A stretch of 35,506 nt of DNA, from positions 1 through 35,506 of the IMG/VR virus record IMGVR_UViG_3300024344_001463. One strand, given 5' to 3'. Numbering within the stretch: the first letter of the stretch is position 1; every line of letters starts with the position of its first letter. A program made the position numbers and the translations under genes. The DNA is from a virus. Below are positions 16,929-24,609 of this stretch, piece by piece. Under the pieces are notes generated by a model. It did not search any database. It was not told the origin of the DNA and was given only the letters and a program-made list of their open reading frames with translations.

Positions 16929-18607
16929 ACTCCGCAAGTACCTCCATGTCCTGTTAGGCTACATACATCGTGTGTTTCTAAGGCTTCTTCAAACTCTTCC
17001 CCTAATTTTTGTTTGGCTTCTTTGTAAGGAACTGCGGTGAGAGGTTGTCCTCCTCTACATCCATCAGGATAACAAGTAAACCCTCTAAGACGATGTGCAT
17101 AACCAGCTAGAGTTTCAGTAAATTGGGGTAAGGTATCTTCGTTGTTGCTTTTGCTTCCCCATTTAGGAAGATTGATGGTTGAAGATATGCTCATGTCCAC
17201 ATAGTCTTGAATGTCTGCTTGAAATTTTATACGTCTTTCATAATCTTCAGCCAAGTCTAAGGCAGAATCTATTTCCTCTGGTTTGATACCGTATAGGTCT
17301 ATGATCTCTTGGGCTGCTGAGTCTACTACATACTGGTAGTGCCAGCGATTAGCGCCCTTGAGATAGCGCCTCTTGTAGGCTACAGCAAAGATAGGCTCTA
17401 TACCTGTGCTAGTGCCAGCCAAGATGCCTATGGAACCTGTAGGAGCTATAGCTCTGTTAGCTACTGGAGTGCTAATGCTTAGAGATTGGGAGAACTCCTT
17501 GCTAACCTTGTCTGAGACACCCTTATAGACAGTCAGAAAGGAATGAAGCGTGGGTGTTACCTCGTAGCGATCCCCTTTCTTTATGAGGAACTCATGGATA
17601 CCCATAAGACCTAGACCTAATCGCCTATTCTTTTCTCTGACTTTAGATACTTTATCGTAAGGAAGCTTTGCTCTCAGGGTTCCACACATAAGAAATTTTG
17701 TTGCTAGTTCAACGACTTGTGAGAACTCATGGATGCTGTCGATGCGCCCCATATTAATTGAACCAAGATTACATACATCACTATCGTCCTCTGAACAAAC
17801 CTCCGTACATGCGTTGCGTAAAGTTTCTTTTTCCTTGTCAAAGAAGTTAAAGGAGAAGCCAGGTTCTGCTGTGCTTAGTGCTTGCTTTACATTCTCTTTA
17901 AAGAGAGCGCCTGGATCTCCTGTATTGTAATAGTTTAGAAGCCAATCAGTGTCGTAATTTACGGAGATATTTGTCATATCTAGGGGAGCCATAAAGTTAA
18001 AGTCTTGCTCTTTAATTTCTCCTAAAGATAATCCTGTATTACCTACTGGCATCTCATACCAGTTCTTTGAATATAGAAACTTACTTATGTCAGGATGCTG
18101 CCAGTTGAGTGAAGCATAGATTGCGCTGCGTCTACTGCCTCCCTGCATAACCCTTCTTCCTATCTCGTTAAGCATCTGCATCTTAGGTAGAGGTCCTGAG
18201 GCTAGTCCTCCTGTGCCTTGTAGGGTAGCTCCCTCTGCACGATACACCGAATAGTCCACACCTATACCACCACCTGTCATCAGGCATGACTCAGCTTTCC
18301 ATGAGAGATTTGCCCAATCTTCTCTGGTATCTTCTTCTGCTTTTAAAAGGTAACAGTTGTTAAAGAATTTATTTTCTCTTCCTGCATAATAAATGTAGCG
18401 TCCACCAGGAATAAACTTAAGGTTACTTATAATGTTTACCAGTTCTTCCTTTTCGGATTTACGCATATACTCTTGGCATACATCCTCAACGAGCACACGA
18501 GAAAGATCATTCCATGTATCACAGTTTTCATGGGCGTACTTATGATTAAAAATATCCTCAGAAAATTTGCTGCGAAACTGAGGATTGCGATTAGATTTGA
18601 ATGGCAT
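16925..18607 (-). CDS. nrdJ: adenosylcobalamin-dependent (class II) ribonucleotide reductase
   Basis: The 560-residue protein makes deoxyribonucleotides for phage DNA. Readable active-site parts are Cys85 in FFNNC and Cys279 as the redox pair, the N-x-C-x-E core N265-A-C267-T-E269 with Cys267 as thiyl radical site, the GGGIGVDYS block (112-120) typical of class II enzymes, PTGSIGILAGTSTGIEP in the barrel, and a C-terminal Cys549/Cys558 pair (CSLTGHGGTC) for re-reduction. No ATP-cone is visible at the N-terminus and no small subunit gene is nearby, both consistent with class II. It is shorter than the monomeric Lactobacillus-type enzyme. Activity would need host B12. HesB follows with a 4-bp overlap; the polymerase gene ends 4 bp upstream. 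Confidence 0.9.
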   Translation of the reverse strand: MPFKSNRNPQFRSKFSEDIFNHKYAHENCDTWNDLSRVLVEDVCQEYMRKSEKEELVNIISNLKFIPGGRYIYYAGRENKFFNNCYLLKAEEDTREDWANLSWKAESCLMTGGGIGVDYSVYRAEGATLQGTGGLASGPLPKMQMLNEIGRRVMQGGSRRSAIYASLNWQHPDISKFLYSKNWYEMPVGNTGLSLGEIKEQDFNFMAPLDMTNISVNYDTDWLLNYYNTGDPGALFKENVKQALSTAEPGFSFNFFDKEKETLRNACTEVCSEDDSDVCNLGSINMGRIDSIHEFSQVVELATKFLMCGTLRAKLPYDKVSKVREKNRRLGLGLMGIHEFLIKKGDRYEVTPTLHSFLTVYKGVSDKVSKEFSQSLSISTPVANRAIAPTGSIGILAGTSTGIEPIFAVAYKRRYLKGANRWHYQYVVDSAAQEIIDLYGIKPEEIDSALDLAEDYERRIKFQADIQDYVDMSISSTINLPKWGSKSNNEDTLPQFTETLAGYAHRLRGFTCYPDGCRGGQPLTAVPYKEAKQKLGEEFEEALETHDVCSLTGHGGTCGV

Positions 18608-18611
18608 AATA

Positions 18612-20018
18612 TTATTCTTTCCATTTCTTTAAGCCGTTGGGATTTTGTTCGGAGAACTTACCCCAATTAAGCCCAAATTCAGCATCAACAGGGATAGTCA
18701 TTTTTCTTTGATGTACTTCAACAGTAACTGTCAGACATTTTAACACATGCCTAAGGATTTCGTCAAAGTTTTTTATGGGTATGCTGGCAATTATTGCATC
18801 GTGTATCATTCCTTGAAGTTTTACTTGTGGTTCAAGCTCTTGCCACACTTTCTTAAGACCTTGTGCCATGATATCTGCTACTAAAGATTGTGGACCGTAG
18901 GCTATAGCTTTTCTTAAGGTGTGATCTGACCACGTTCTCTCATAAAAAATCCTCCTTCGTCCTAGAGGTGTAGTAATTTGTTGATCTTGTTGTATTTTTC
19001 TTGCCACACTTTGATGCCAAGTGCGTATGCCAGGAAAACTTCTAAAGAATTTTCTTTGAAACTCTTGAACAAATTTGGTTTCTACTTGAGCTACTTGGGC
19101 TAAAGTCCTGGCAGAGCCATAGTAATTCGTACCATGAGTGAGCCGTTTTGCAATGTCTCTGTAAGTAAATCCTCTATAGAACTCCCTGTCCACTCCGCTA
19201 ACTGATCCTCGATCTGGAGACACACCGAAAACCATTGATGCAACTTGACTATGCACATCTGATTCCTCCACTGCTTTTATATAATTTAAATCTTCACTAA
19301 GATAGGCTACTGCCCTTGCTTCAGCACCAGCCAAGTCACAATAAACTAGGTAATGATCAGGTTCCGCTACGAAAACTTCCCTAAGAGAAGGGTCTATGTT
19401 TTGCACATTAGCGGAGTGCCTGAGGGGATGATCACTACTAGACCATCTTCCTGTGTCAGTGCCAGCTACATTATAACCAGCAGCCCAACGATTTCCTACA
19501 GCTAAAGCTTTATTTAAAGTTTGGCATTGTTTTTCTAAGTCTCTGATATTCAATATTAATTTTACGAAAGGTCTAGCTAAAGGATAATGTTTTGCAATTC
19601 TTTCTAGTGCTACCCTGTTGCAGGTAATGCTTCGTACTCCTGCTTTAGATTGAGTTTGCGTAGGGATCATAAGGGTTTCATAAAAGAACTTCTTTAACTG
19701 TATGTGTGAGTTAGGATTAAGAGAGGAACCTGATACGCCTTTAGTTAGTTCGTTGAGTATGGAACGATAGCTATCTATTCTAGTTTGAGCACCGTCTACA
19801 ATAATCTTTCGAGCAGCAGTGTCTATTTGTATTCCACGCATCATCATGGTGTGAACAGGGGGCAGCAAAGATTTTTCAAACTCGTAGATGGGGCGCACCT
19901 CCTCAAGCTTTGGCTCTAAGATACCAAAGAGTTCATGGGTAAGCATGGTATCCATTCCACAATAAGCGAGATGAAGATCATGTGCGTTTAAGTTTTCAAA
20001 ATTAGTTACTGTTTTCAT
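18612..20018 (-). CDS. polA: DNA polymerase A, polymerase half (split gene)
   Basis: The 468-residue protein holds the polymerase domain. Residues 12-31 match the end of a 3'-5' exonuclease domain, with Tyr19-x3-Asp23 as motif Exo III (compare Tyr497/Asp501 of E. coli Pol I). Then follow GTDTGRWSS and NVQNID (186-208), motif A with Asp228 (YCDLAGAEAR), motif B R287...K291...H295...Y299, and motif C His406-Asp407-Ala408. Two positions are unusual: His where Pol I has Phe762, and Ala where motif C normally has Glu. Exo I and II are missing here and lie in the gene at 20970-21911, with three genes between. The start overlaps the VOC gene stop (ATGA). This is the replicative polymerase. Confidence 0.88.
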   Translation of the reverse strand: MKTVTNFENLNAHDLHLAYCGMDTMLTHELFGILEPKLEEVRPIYEFEKSLLPPVHTMMMRGIQIDTAARKIIVDGAQTRIDSYRSILNELTKGVSGSSLNPNSHIQLKKFFYETLMIPTQTQSKAGVRSITCNRVALERIAKHYPLARPFVKLILNIRDLEKQCQTLNKALAVGNRWAAGYNVAGTDTGRWSSSDHPLRHSANVQNIDPSLREVFVAEPDHYLVYCDLAGAEARAVAYLSEDLNYIKAVEESDVHSQVASMVFGVSPDRGSVSGVDREFYRGFTYRDIAKRLTHGTNYYGSARTLAQVAQVETKFVQEFQRKFFRSFPGIRTWHQSVARKIQQDQQITTPLGRRRIFYERTWSDHTLRKAIAYGPQSLVADIMAQGLKKVWQELEPQVKLQGMIHDAIIASIPIKNFDEILRHVLKCLTVTVEVHQRKMTIPVDAEFGLNWGKFSEQNPNGLKKWKE

Positions 20019-20449
20019 AGGCTATTATTTCCATTAGGTGCAGGAAAGTTTAACTCCCACCGCACATCATTCAAAGGGTCGGTAACAAATATTTGTAGAG
20101 CTTTTTCGGGATCATGAGAACGAAACTCTGTGTGATGCCTCCACTTCAGATTTAGTTTATTGTCAAGAAGAAATAAACGCCACCTTCTATACTCTTCGAT
20201 GGTGTCTTCGCCTTCTCGTCTAGCATCAAGAGCTATGTGATCTACAGGATTTACGTCTATTAATTCTTCGGCTCTATCAGGCATACGATTTTGTAAATGC
20301 AACATGGTTTTACGAGGTTCAATCCAAAGCCATGCTCCAGCAAAAGGAAAGTCTGGTCTGTCTGTCTCAACAAAACCAAACACATCTTTGTAAAATTGTA
20401 TGGATTTTTCTAGTCTAAGGGTGTTCAGGGTTACATGCTGTAATATCAT
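20015..20449 (-). CDS. VOC (glyoxalase/extradiol dioxygenase-like) superfamily protein
   Basis: ATG 20449 is preferred over an upstream start: it overlaps the previous stop as ATGA and GAGGA lies before it. The 144-residue protein shows two beta-alpha-beta-beta-beta units: LQHVTLNTLRLEKSIQFYKDVFGF, a strand pair ending MLHLQ, VDHIALDA and QIFVTDPLNDVRWELNF. The positions of the usual metal ligands are His5, His51, His71 and Glu132, so metal binding looks intact. VOC proteins include glyoxalases, antibiotic-binding proteins and dioxygenases; the substrate cannot be told. Its location is odd: it lies between the two halves of the split DNA polymerase and is translationally coupled to the polymerase half. 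Confidence 0.75.
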   Translation of the reverse strand: MILQHVTLNTLRLEKSIQFYKDVFGFVETDRPDFPFAGAWLWIEPRKTMLHLQNRMPDRAEELIDVNPVDHIALDARREGEDTIEEYRRWRLFLLDNKLNLKWRHHTEFRSHDPEKALQIFVTDPLNDVRWELNFPAPNGNNSL

Positions 20450-20748
20450 TTCAAATCCTCTATCATGTTTTCGAGATACCATTTGGCTTTCATGAGGTCT
20501 TCGACTTGGTATTGTTTATCTTTATGTTTGATATTGTAACGTGAAACATACTTGATGACATTGCCTTGAGCGTAAGACATGTTCCAAGATTTTATGTAGT
20601 CGTTTGTTTCTATGCCTTTGTTGTAGTGGGGTGGGTGGTTTACTAAATCTTCTTTGTATTTTGGGTCTAGCACTTCTTCTCGATAGCGCTGCCAGCCTGG
20701 TGAATCATTAGGAATATTGAGAGGAGGTCTGGTATCGGAGGAGGACAT
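20446..20748 (-). CDS. DUF3310 protein (T7 gp1.7-like C-terminal domain)
   Basis: The 100-residue protein has the DUF3310 signature: VNHPPHYNKGIETNDYI, a central NVIKYVSRYNIKHK and DLMKAKWYLENMIE at the C-terminus. This domain is common in phages and forms part of T7 gp1.7, a nucleotide kinase; on its own its function is not established. AAGGA lies before the start. It overlaps the upstream gene by 41 bp and joins the VOC gene by ATGA. The position beside replication genes fits a nucleotide-related task. Confidence 0.8.
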   Translation of the reverse strand: MSSSDTRPPLNIPNDSPGWQRYREEVLDPKYKEDLVNHPPHYNKGIETNDYIKSWNMSYAQGNVIKYVSRYNIKHKDKQYQVEDLMKAKWYLENMIEDLK

Positions 20749-20977
20749 TTAATCTTTTCCTTATAAAATTGGTTACGGATACAGGTTGGTTTATTACATG
20801 TAATGCTCTTATCTGGGTAGATTTAGGGTCAAGTTCTGCGAGATCACAAACGTAATTAAAATCGGAACTGCTTACAAACCAAGAAATAGCATCTTGTTTA
20901 TCAGGGTCTTGATCCTCTTTTGTAGCGTCAAGTAAAGCCTGATATATGACAGCCCTAAATAGTTTAGTTTCACTCAT
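20708..20977 (-). CDS. small conserved phage protein, 89 aa
   Basis: The 89-residue protein contains DAISWFVSSSDFNYVCDLAELDP, a motif I recognise from small proteins near phage replication genes, and ends in a basic helix (NFIRKRLNVLLRYQ). The arrangement suggests a helical DNA-associated protein, but no function is known to me. It overlaps the exonuclease half of the polymerase by 8 bp and the DUF3310 gene by 41 bp, so it is part of the cassette lying between the polymerase halves. Confidence 0.7.
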   Translation of the reverse strand: MSETKLFRAVIYQALLDATKEDQDPDKQDAISWFVSSSDFNYVCDLAELDPKSTQIRALHVINQPVSVTNFIRKRLNVLLRYQTSSQYS

Positions 20978-21911
20978 CTTTTTTGTGTTGTTCTTTTTTT
21001 CTTTTCTTATTCATGGTTTTCCATGCTGCTTCGTCACAGTAGAGGGAGCCAAGAAATCCCAAAGACTTTTGCATCTCAGGAGATATAGAATGATGGAGTA
21101 ACATAGTATCTTCAACAGGAAGAGCCACAGGAATACCATGATCAGTGAAATAACTAATGTCATAGATACCGTTGTGAAAAACCTTTGTGCAATCTCCTGT
21201 AAGTATTTCAAACATGAACTCCCAAATCTTTAATTCATCATCAAATGACCACTGATGATATCCATCTTTAGTTAGATTCCATATAGGTAACACATAACTA
21301 TCTGAAGGGGAAGGAGAAAATGAAACACAAGTTATTTGTTTATCTTTTGTTTCAACATCAATGGCAACGATACCCTTCATTTTTGGTTTGATAGTTTCTA
21401 AATCTGCAATGCTATCTACAATATGAACTTGTCGCTCTATTTTCTTTATACCCTGCAAGAATCTTTTAGCTTTCTTTAGATCAGCCCTGACTATGGGATG
21501 TGAACTAAAGTCTTTAAGCATAGTAGGTATATCTATGGTTGGTAAGATTGTGTATTTTTTATAGGGGCAAAGTGTGCCTCTGTATTCGCTGAGTCTTTGT
21601 CCAGTAAGCAGGGTAAAAGGAACCTTACCAAAAGTTATTATGAGATCAGGTTCTATCTCATCTATCTCAGCTATAAGTTTATCTATTTGTGGGTGGTATT
21701 CTTCGCTGATGTAACCTAAATCGAAGCGAGGAAACTGATTCTTTTTATTTGAGTAGTGTTCCCCTTTGGCAGGGAAGAGGCATCTGAAATGATTTCCTGC
21801 TAACTTAAGGTCGGCTAAATCAAAGATGCGTCTGATTTGTTTGCTTGTATCTGGTGTTAAAAATTTGGGTGGTTCTGCCAGAAGTTCTGGCTTCTCGAAA
21901 AGGAAAAGCAT
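20970..21911 (-). CDS. DNA polymerase A, UDG-like plus 3'-5' exonuclease half (split gene)
   Basis: The 313-residue protein has two regions. Residues 1-150 resemble the uracil-DNA-glycosylase-like fold found N-terminal in some phage polymerases (SPO1 type): EPDLIITFGKVPFTLLTGQ, RGTLCPY and LPTIDIPTMLKDF; the catalytic His-Pro of active UDGs is absent. Residues 155-313 are the DnaQ/Pol I 3'-5' exonuclease: Exo I Asp185-x-Glu187 (AIDVETKD), Exo II Asn247...Asp251 (HNGIYDISYF), then EDTMLLHHSI and LGFLGSLYCDEAAWK. The protein ends in a basic tail (KKRKKEQHKKDE) before motif Exo III, which is at the start of the separate polymerase protein. There is no Shine-Dalgarno, and an in-frame stop lies just upstream of ATG 21911; the start codon lies inside a stem. 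Confidence 0.8.
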   Translation of the reverse strand: MLFLFEKPELLAEPPKFLTPDTSKQIRRIFDLADLKLAGNHFRCLFPAKGEHYSNKKNQFPRFDLGYISEEYHPQIDKLIAEIDEIEPDLIITFGKVPFTLLTGQRLSEYRGTLCPYKKYTILPTIDIPTMLKDFSSHPIVRADLKKAKRFLQGIKKIERQVHIVDSIADLETIKPKMKGIVAIDVETKDKQITCVSFSPSPSDSYVLPIWNLTKDGYHQWSFDDELKIWEFMFEILTGDCTKVFHNGIYDISYFTDHGIPVALPVEDTMLLHHSISPEMQKSLGFLGSLYCDEAAWKTMNKKRKKEQHKKDE

Positions 21912-21947
21912 GGGGCATCAACATATGAGGCTGACACCCCATACCCT
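21905..21947 (-). promoter_or_regulatory. long RNA hairpin enclosing the start codon of the exonuclease half
   Basis: On the minus-strand RNA, bases 21947 down to 21931 pair with 21905 up to 21921 (about 17 pairs, several G-U), leaving a 9-nt loop at 21922-21930. The core is GGGG with CCCC. The AUG of the downstream gene (21911-21909) is base-paired inside the stem and no separate ribosome site follows. It is not followed by a U tract, so a terminator is unlikely. Confidence 0.5.
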
Positions 21948-21956
21948 TTCTTTCAG

Positions 21957-22400
21957 CTAGAGTGGAACACCGTCTGCTTTTTCAAGCTTCTTGACAGTGA
22001 CGAATGGCTTATCCATTCCTTCTACTTGGTCATGCACAACATGAGCGATGGCGGTATTGCCGATGCAGTCATCCAAGAGTTCAGTATAGGGAGTTCCTAC
22101 TGCCTCAAGAAGTTCTGCATTAAACGTGGCAATAAATTTTCGCCATGCCCTCTTGTCACGAGAACGATGTTGCAGCCAGAAACGAAGAGGAAAGTTGTTC
22201 TCTGTATCACTCATATCTTGATTGTCGAGAGCTTCCTCAACACGCAAGCTTACTTCATGCATGTTGTTGCCAGCTTTAGAAACCTTGGGTTCGTATTGGG
22301 TGAACTTAACAAGGTATTTACCTTCGGGATAACTTCTGTAAACAGGGGCTTCCTCTAGGCCGTCTTGTGTCGGATCGAAAACTTCATCATGATTGCTCAT
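21957..22400 (-). CDS. DUF669-like protein, probable ssDNA-binding/recombination partner
   Basis: The 147-residue protein begins with an acidic segment and then YRSYPEGKYLVKFTQYEPKVSKAGNNMHEVSLRV, a beta-rich pattern of the DUF669 type, followed by FPLRFWLQHRSRDKRAWRKFIATF and a strand-rich end (AIAHVVHDQVEGMDKPFVTVKKLEK). DUF669 genes are usually found directly beside a Sak4-like ATPase and a RecB/Cas4-like nuclease, as here, and have been suspected to be OB-fold single-stranded DNA binding proteins. The stop is 1 nt after the hairpin-containing leader of the exonuclease half begins. A DNA-binding role is inference from the neighbourhood. Confidence 0.65.
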   Translation of the reverse strand: MSNHDEVFDPTQDGLEEAPVYRSYPEGKYLVKFTQYEPKVSKAGNNMHEVSLRVEEALDNQDMSDTENNFPLRFWLQHRSRDKRAWRKFIATFNAELLEAVGTPYTELLDDCIGNTAIAHVVHDQVEGMDKPFVTVKKLEKADGVPL

Positions 22401-22402
22401 GT

Positions 22403-23149
22403 TTAACCTACTTTCTTTGTTTGATGTTTAATTTTCTGGAACAACTCCGCATAGTCTAACGGATGTTCAGCTTCAACTGCCTTGGGTGCAGAGCACTTCA
22501 AAGCCATAAATGAGTCAGACTTAGTTCTAATTATGGGAACTGACTCCCTCCCCATTCGTTTGCTATCAAGTCTCCAAAGATTGTTGAAGTAACGCCCAAT
22601 AGCTTTAGACACTGCAGAGCCTATCATCTGGGGATACCCCTTCATCAAGCCCTGATCGTTCTCAATAGTCTGTATGTGTGTGTTGACAATGACATTACAT
22701 TTTACCTGAGGTCCAGTCAAGAATTGTATAACTTGTTTTAACTCTTGTCCAGCATCAAAGTAACGCATACGTCCATCAGATTTTTTGCTGTGTGCTAGTA
22801 GACACTCACCATAAAGGCTGGCTGAATCTATAACTATAACTTGATCAGAACCCCATTCAGTTATGCGTCCTAAATCTGTATCAGCATACTTCCAATTTCT
22901 TAGAAGGTCTCTTGCAATAGTTGGTGTTTCTGGTTCTTCTACATTAAAACTAACGTAGTCAAGATTGCCTAGCTTGTCTTCATCAACATAACTATGAAGA
23001 ATATCTAAGCCATTATCAAAATCAAGAACAACTATTTTGTAGTCTGCATTTAAGAGAGATGCTAAAGCTCCTGTCTTGCCTGAACCAGGATCTCCACAAA
23101 CTAATGCTTTAACACGTTGATCTCTTGGGTGGTCTTTAAAATTTGGCAT
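22403..23149 (-). CDS. Sak4-like RecA-fold ATPase (AAA_24)
   Basis: The ATG at 23149 is chosen; a longer frame exists, but its extension lies wholly over the nuclease gene and has no matching motif. The 248-residue protein has Walker A GDPGSGKT (19-26), Walker B VIVID (104-108), and CNVIVNTHIQ (151-160) as the following strand, the order of small Rad51/RecA-like phage ATPases such as Sak4. These proteins promote single-strand annealing or exchange during phage recombination. It overlaps the upstream nuclease by 14 bp and is followed by the DUF669-like gene after 2 bp, a common trio. Confidence 0.8.
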   Translation of the reverse strand: MPNFKDHPRDQRVKALVCGDPGSGKTGALASLLNADYKIVVLDFDNGLDILHSYVDEDKLGNLDYVSFNVEEPETPTIARDLLRNWKYADTDLGRITEWGSDQVIVIDSASLYGECLLAHSKKSDGRMRYFDAGQELKQVIQFLTGPQVKCNVIVNTHIQTIENDQGLMKGYPQMIGSAVSKAIGRYFNNLWRLDSKRMGRESVPIIRTKSDSFMALKCSAPKAVEAEHPLDYAELFQKIKHQTKKVG

Positions 23150-24014
23150 TTTGGTTTTCCTCTTGGAGTTTATATTGGTCACAAAATTTGGATACAGGAC
23201 ACCAGTAGCGACACCTGATTGATACGCCAGGTCTATGCTCGATGTCAAGTCCTTTCTTATTGGCAAAGTCAATAGCCTCATACTCGCTGGCAAAAACTCT
23301 TGTTGCCCTTGATGCACCTGGTTTGACTGCTGCCCACTTGTCACCTCTATGCCAACGATCTTCGTCTGAACATAAAGGTAATTCTTTTAAAGCTTGTTGG
23401 TGTTTACTTATTCGGTTTGATATCCACTCACGAGTCTCCTCTTGTGTCCACATATTAGGCATCACTTGAATGACTGAAACATGCGGATAGTCAAGGCGCT
23501 TCTCACGTTTACTAGGTGAATAGTCTACTAAGAATACTACAACTTTCATAAATTCTACAGGATGTTCAGGATAATTTTCTTCCCATAAATATTTATAGAT
23601 GTTTAGTTGTTGTTCCCACTCTTGAAATTCTTCAGCTTCTTTGTTCATGTAGCTGGAAACTAAGGCGGTCTTCCAATCTACTAGAGTTTTATCTTTGAAC
23701 TGTAGGAGGTCAGGTTTACCTGATAATACCCAATCTCCAAAGACAGAGTATAAACGCTTTTCTACTATGCTATCACTAGATACATAGCGTTCTATTTTTT
23801 CATGCCAAGCAGTCCCATATTCTGAGCGCATAGCCTCAGATACATCTATCTCAAGTTCATCTTTGTGCAGTTGTTGTAAGGCAAACATACGACTAGGTTT
23901 AAGGAGATCAGTTGCACTTGCCTGACTCTCCCCTCTATCGTAAGCATTGGCTTCCACAAGATTCACCAATTCCTGTGGAAGCTCATAGTCATTTCTAATT
24001 TTAATCTTAGGCAT
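23136..24014 (-). CDS. RecB/Cas4-like PD-(D/E)XK exonuclease
   Basis: The 292-residue protein has the RecB-family nuclease core: His71 in YGTAWHEKIERY, Asp102 in LSGKPDLLQF, Asp113-x-Lys115 in LVDWKTA and the QxxxY-like QQLNIYKYLWE helix (135-145). Near the C-terminus CRYWCPVSKFC brings three cysteines together, as in Cas4-type nucleases where cysteines hold an Fe-S cluster; a fourth ligand is not obvious. The enzyme would resect DNA ends for the Sak4-like ATPase. It starts one base inside the stop of the preceding gene (TAATG). Confidence 0.8.
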   Translation of the reverse strand: MPKIKIRNDYELPQELVNLVEANAYDRGESQASATDLLKPSRMFALQQLHKDELEIDVSEAMRSEYGTAWHEKIERYVSSDSIVEKRLYSVFGDWVLSGKPDLLQFKDKTLVDWKTALVSSYMNKEAEEFQEWEQQLNIYKYLWEENYPEHPVEFMKVVVFLVDYSPSKREKRLDYPHVSVIQVMPNMWTQEETREWISNRISKHQQALKELPLCSDEDRWHRGDKWAAVKPGASRATRVFASEYEAIDFANKKGLDIEHRPGVSIRCRYWCPVSKFCDQYKLQEENQNAKF

Positions 24015-24232
24015 TACCCTTCACCTCCTTCATCAGGTGGTAGCCAGTTGTCTGCAGCTTCATCCCAAAGTTGTTGCAGTCGGGGTGCAGATACTTGAGT
24101 CATATTATCTAAAGCATAACGCAACATATCAGAAAAATTTTCTATGCCATCCTGAAGAGCATTACCAACACATTCTTGGTGTTCTAAATCCCAATCGCTC
24201 ATGCTTTGTCTGATGTGATGTGGATGGTTCAT
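24014..24232 (-). CDS. small acidic hypothetical protein, 72 aa
   Basis: A strong GAAGGAG stands before the ATG. The product is acidic and helical, with many Asp, Glu and Gln (DWDLEHQECVGNALQDGIENF, LQQLWDEAADNWLPPDEGGEG). No motif is recognised. It precedes the exonuclease gene with a 1-base overlap and could be an accessory or inhibitor protein of it; that is a guess from position only. Confidence 0.65.
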   Translation of the reverse strand: MNHPHHIRQSMSDWDLEHQECVGNALQDGIENFSDMLRYALDNMTQVSAPRLQQLWDEAADNWLPPDEGGEG

Positions 24233-24234
24233 TG

Positions 24235-24609
24235 TTAAACTCCTTCTTCTGGTGCATCAAGAGTTTCTATCTCGATAGGCTCAGTGATAGGCTCTAGTGC
24301 TTCTTCTGCTTCTCTTTGATTGCGCTCTATCACCTCTTGGTTAAGACGCTTAATGTCTTCCGCCCATTCTTTAGTTTCTTCATCGCCAAGCCAACCAAGC
24401 CTACGAGCTACAGCGTCAGGAAGTAATCCTTGAGTAGCACAATGCATAGCGTGGTTCATAGTTCCGAAGGCTGCTATGCTGCCATCAGACAATACATACT
24501 TACCATCTTCTCTGTAGTTGCATGTGCCACTAGACCCTGAAGCCATGACACCTCCAACAGTTGCGATAGTAGCTACAGCAGCGATTAAAAGTATCGGTAA
24601 TTTTCTCAT
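24235..24609 (-). CDS. exported or membrane-anchored hypothetical protein, 124 aa
   Basis: The N-terminus MRKLPILLIAAVATIATVGGVMA is a signal peptide or single membrane anchor. The mature part has Cys30 and a second Cys near 57 that could pair, a short GKYVLSDGSIAAFGTMNHAMHCA segment and then a long Glu-rich helix (ETKEWAEDIKRLNQEVIERNQREAEEALE). AAGGA precedes the start and ATGA links it to the preceding gene. An exported protein inside the replication block is unusual and suggests an early membrane or periplasmic function, for example superinfection exclusion, but nothing in the sequence proves this. Confidence 0.65.
   Translation of the reverse strand: MRKLPILLIAAVATIATVGGVMASGSSGTCNYREDGKYVLSDGSIAAFGTMNHAMHCATQGLLPDAVARRLGWLGDEETKEWAEDIKRLNQEVIERNQREAEEALEPITEPIEIETLDAPEEGV

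Noticed and set aside
18612-21911. Split intein or group I intron in the polymerase gene
   Set aside because: The C-terminus of the first half is a basic KKRKKEQHKKDE tail, with no Cys/Ser splice junction or HN block; the intervening genes are ordinary ORFs without a homing endonuclease motif.
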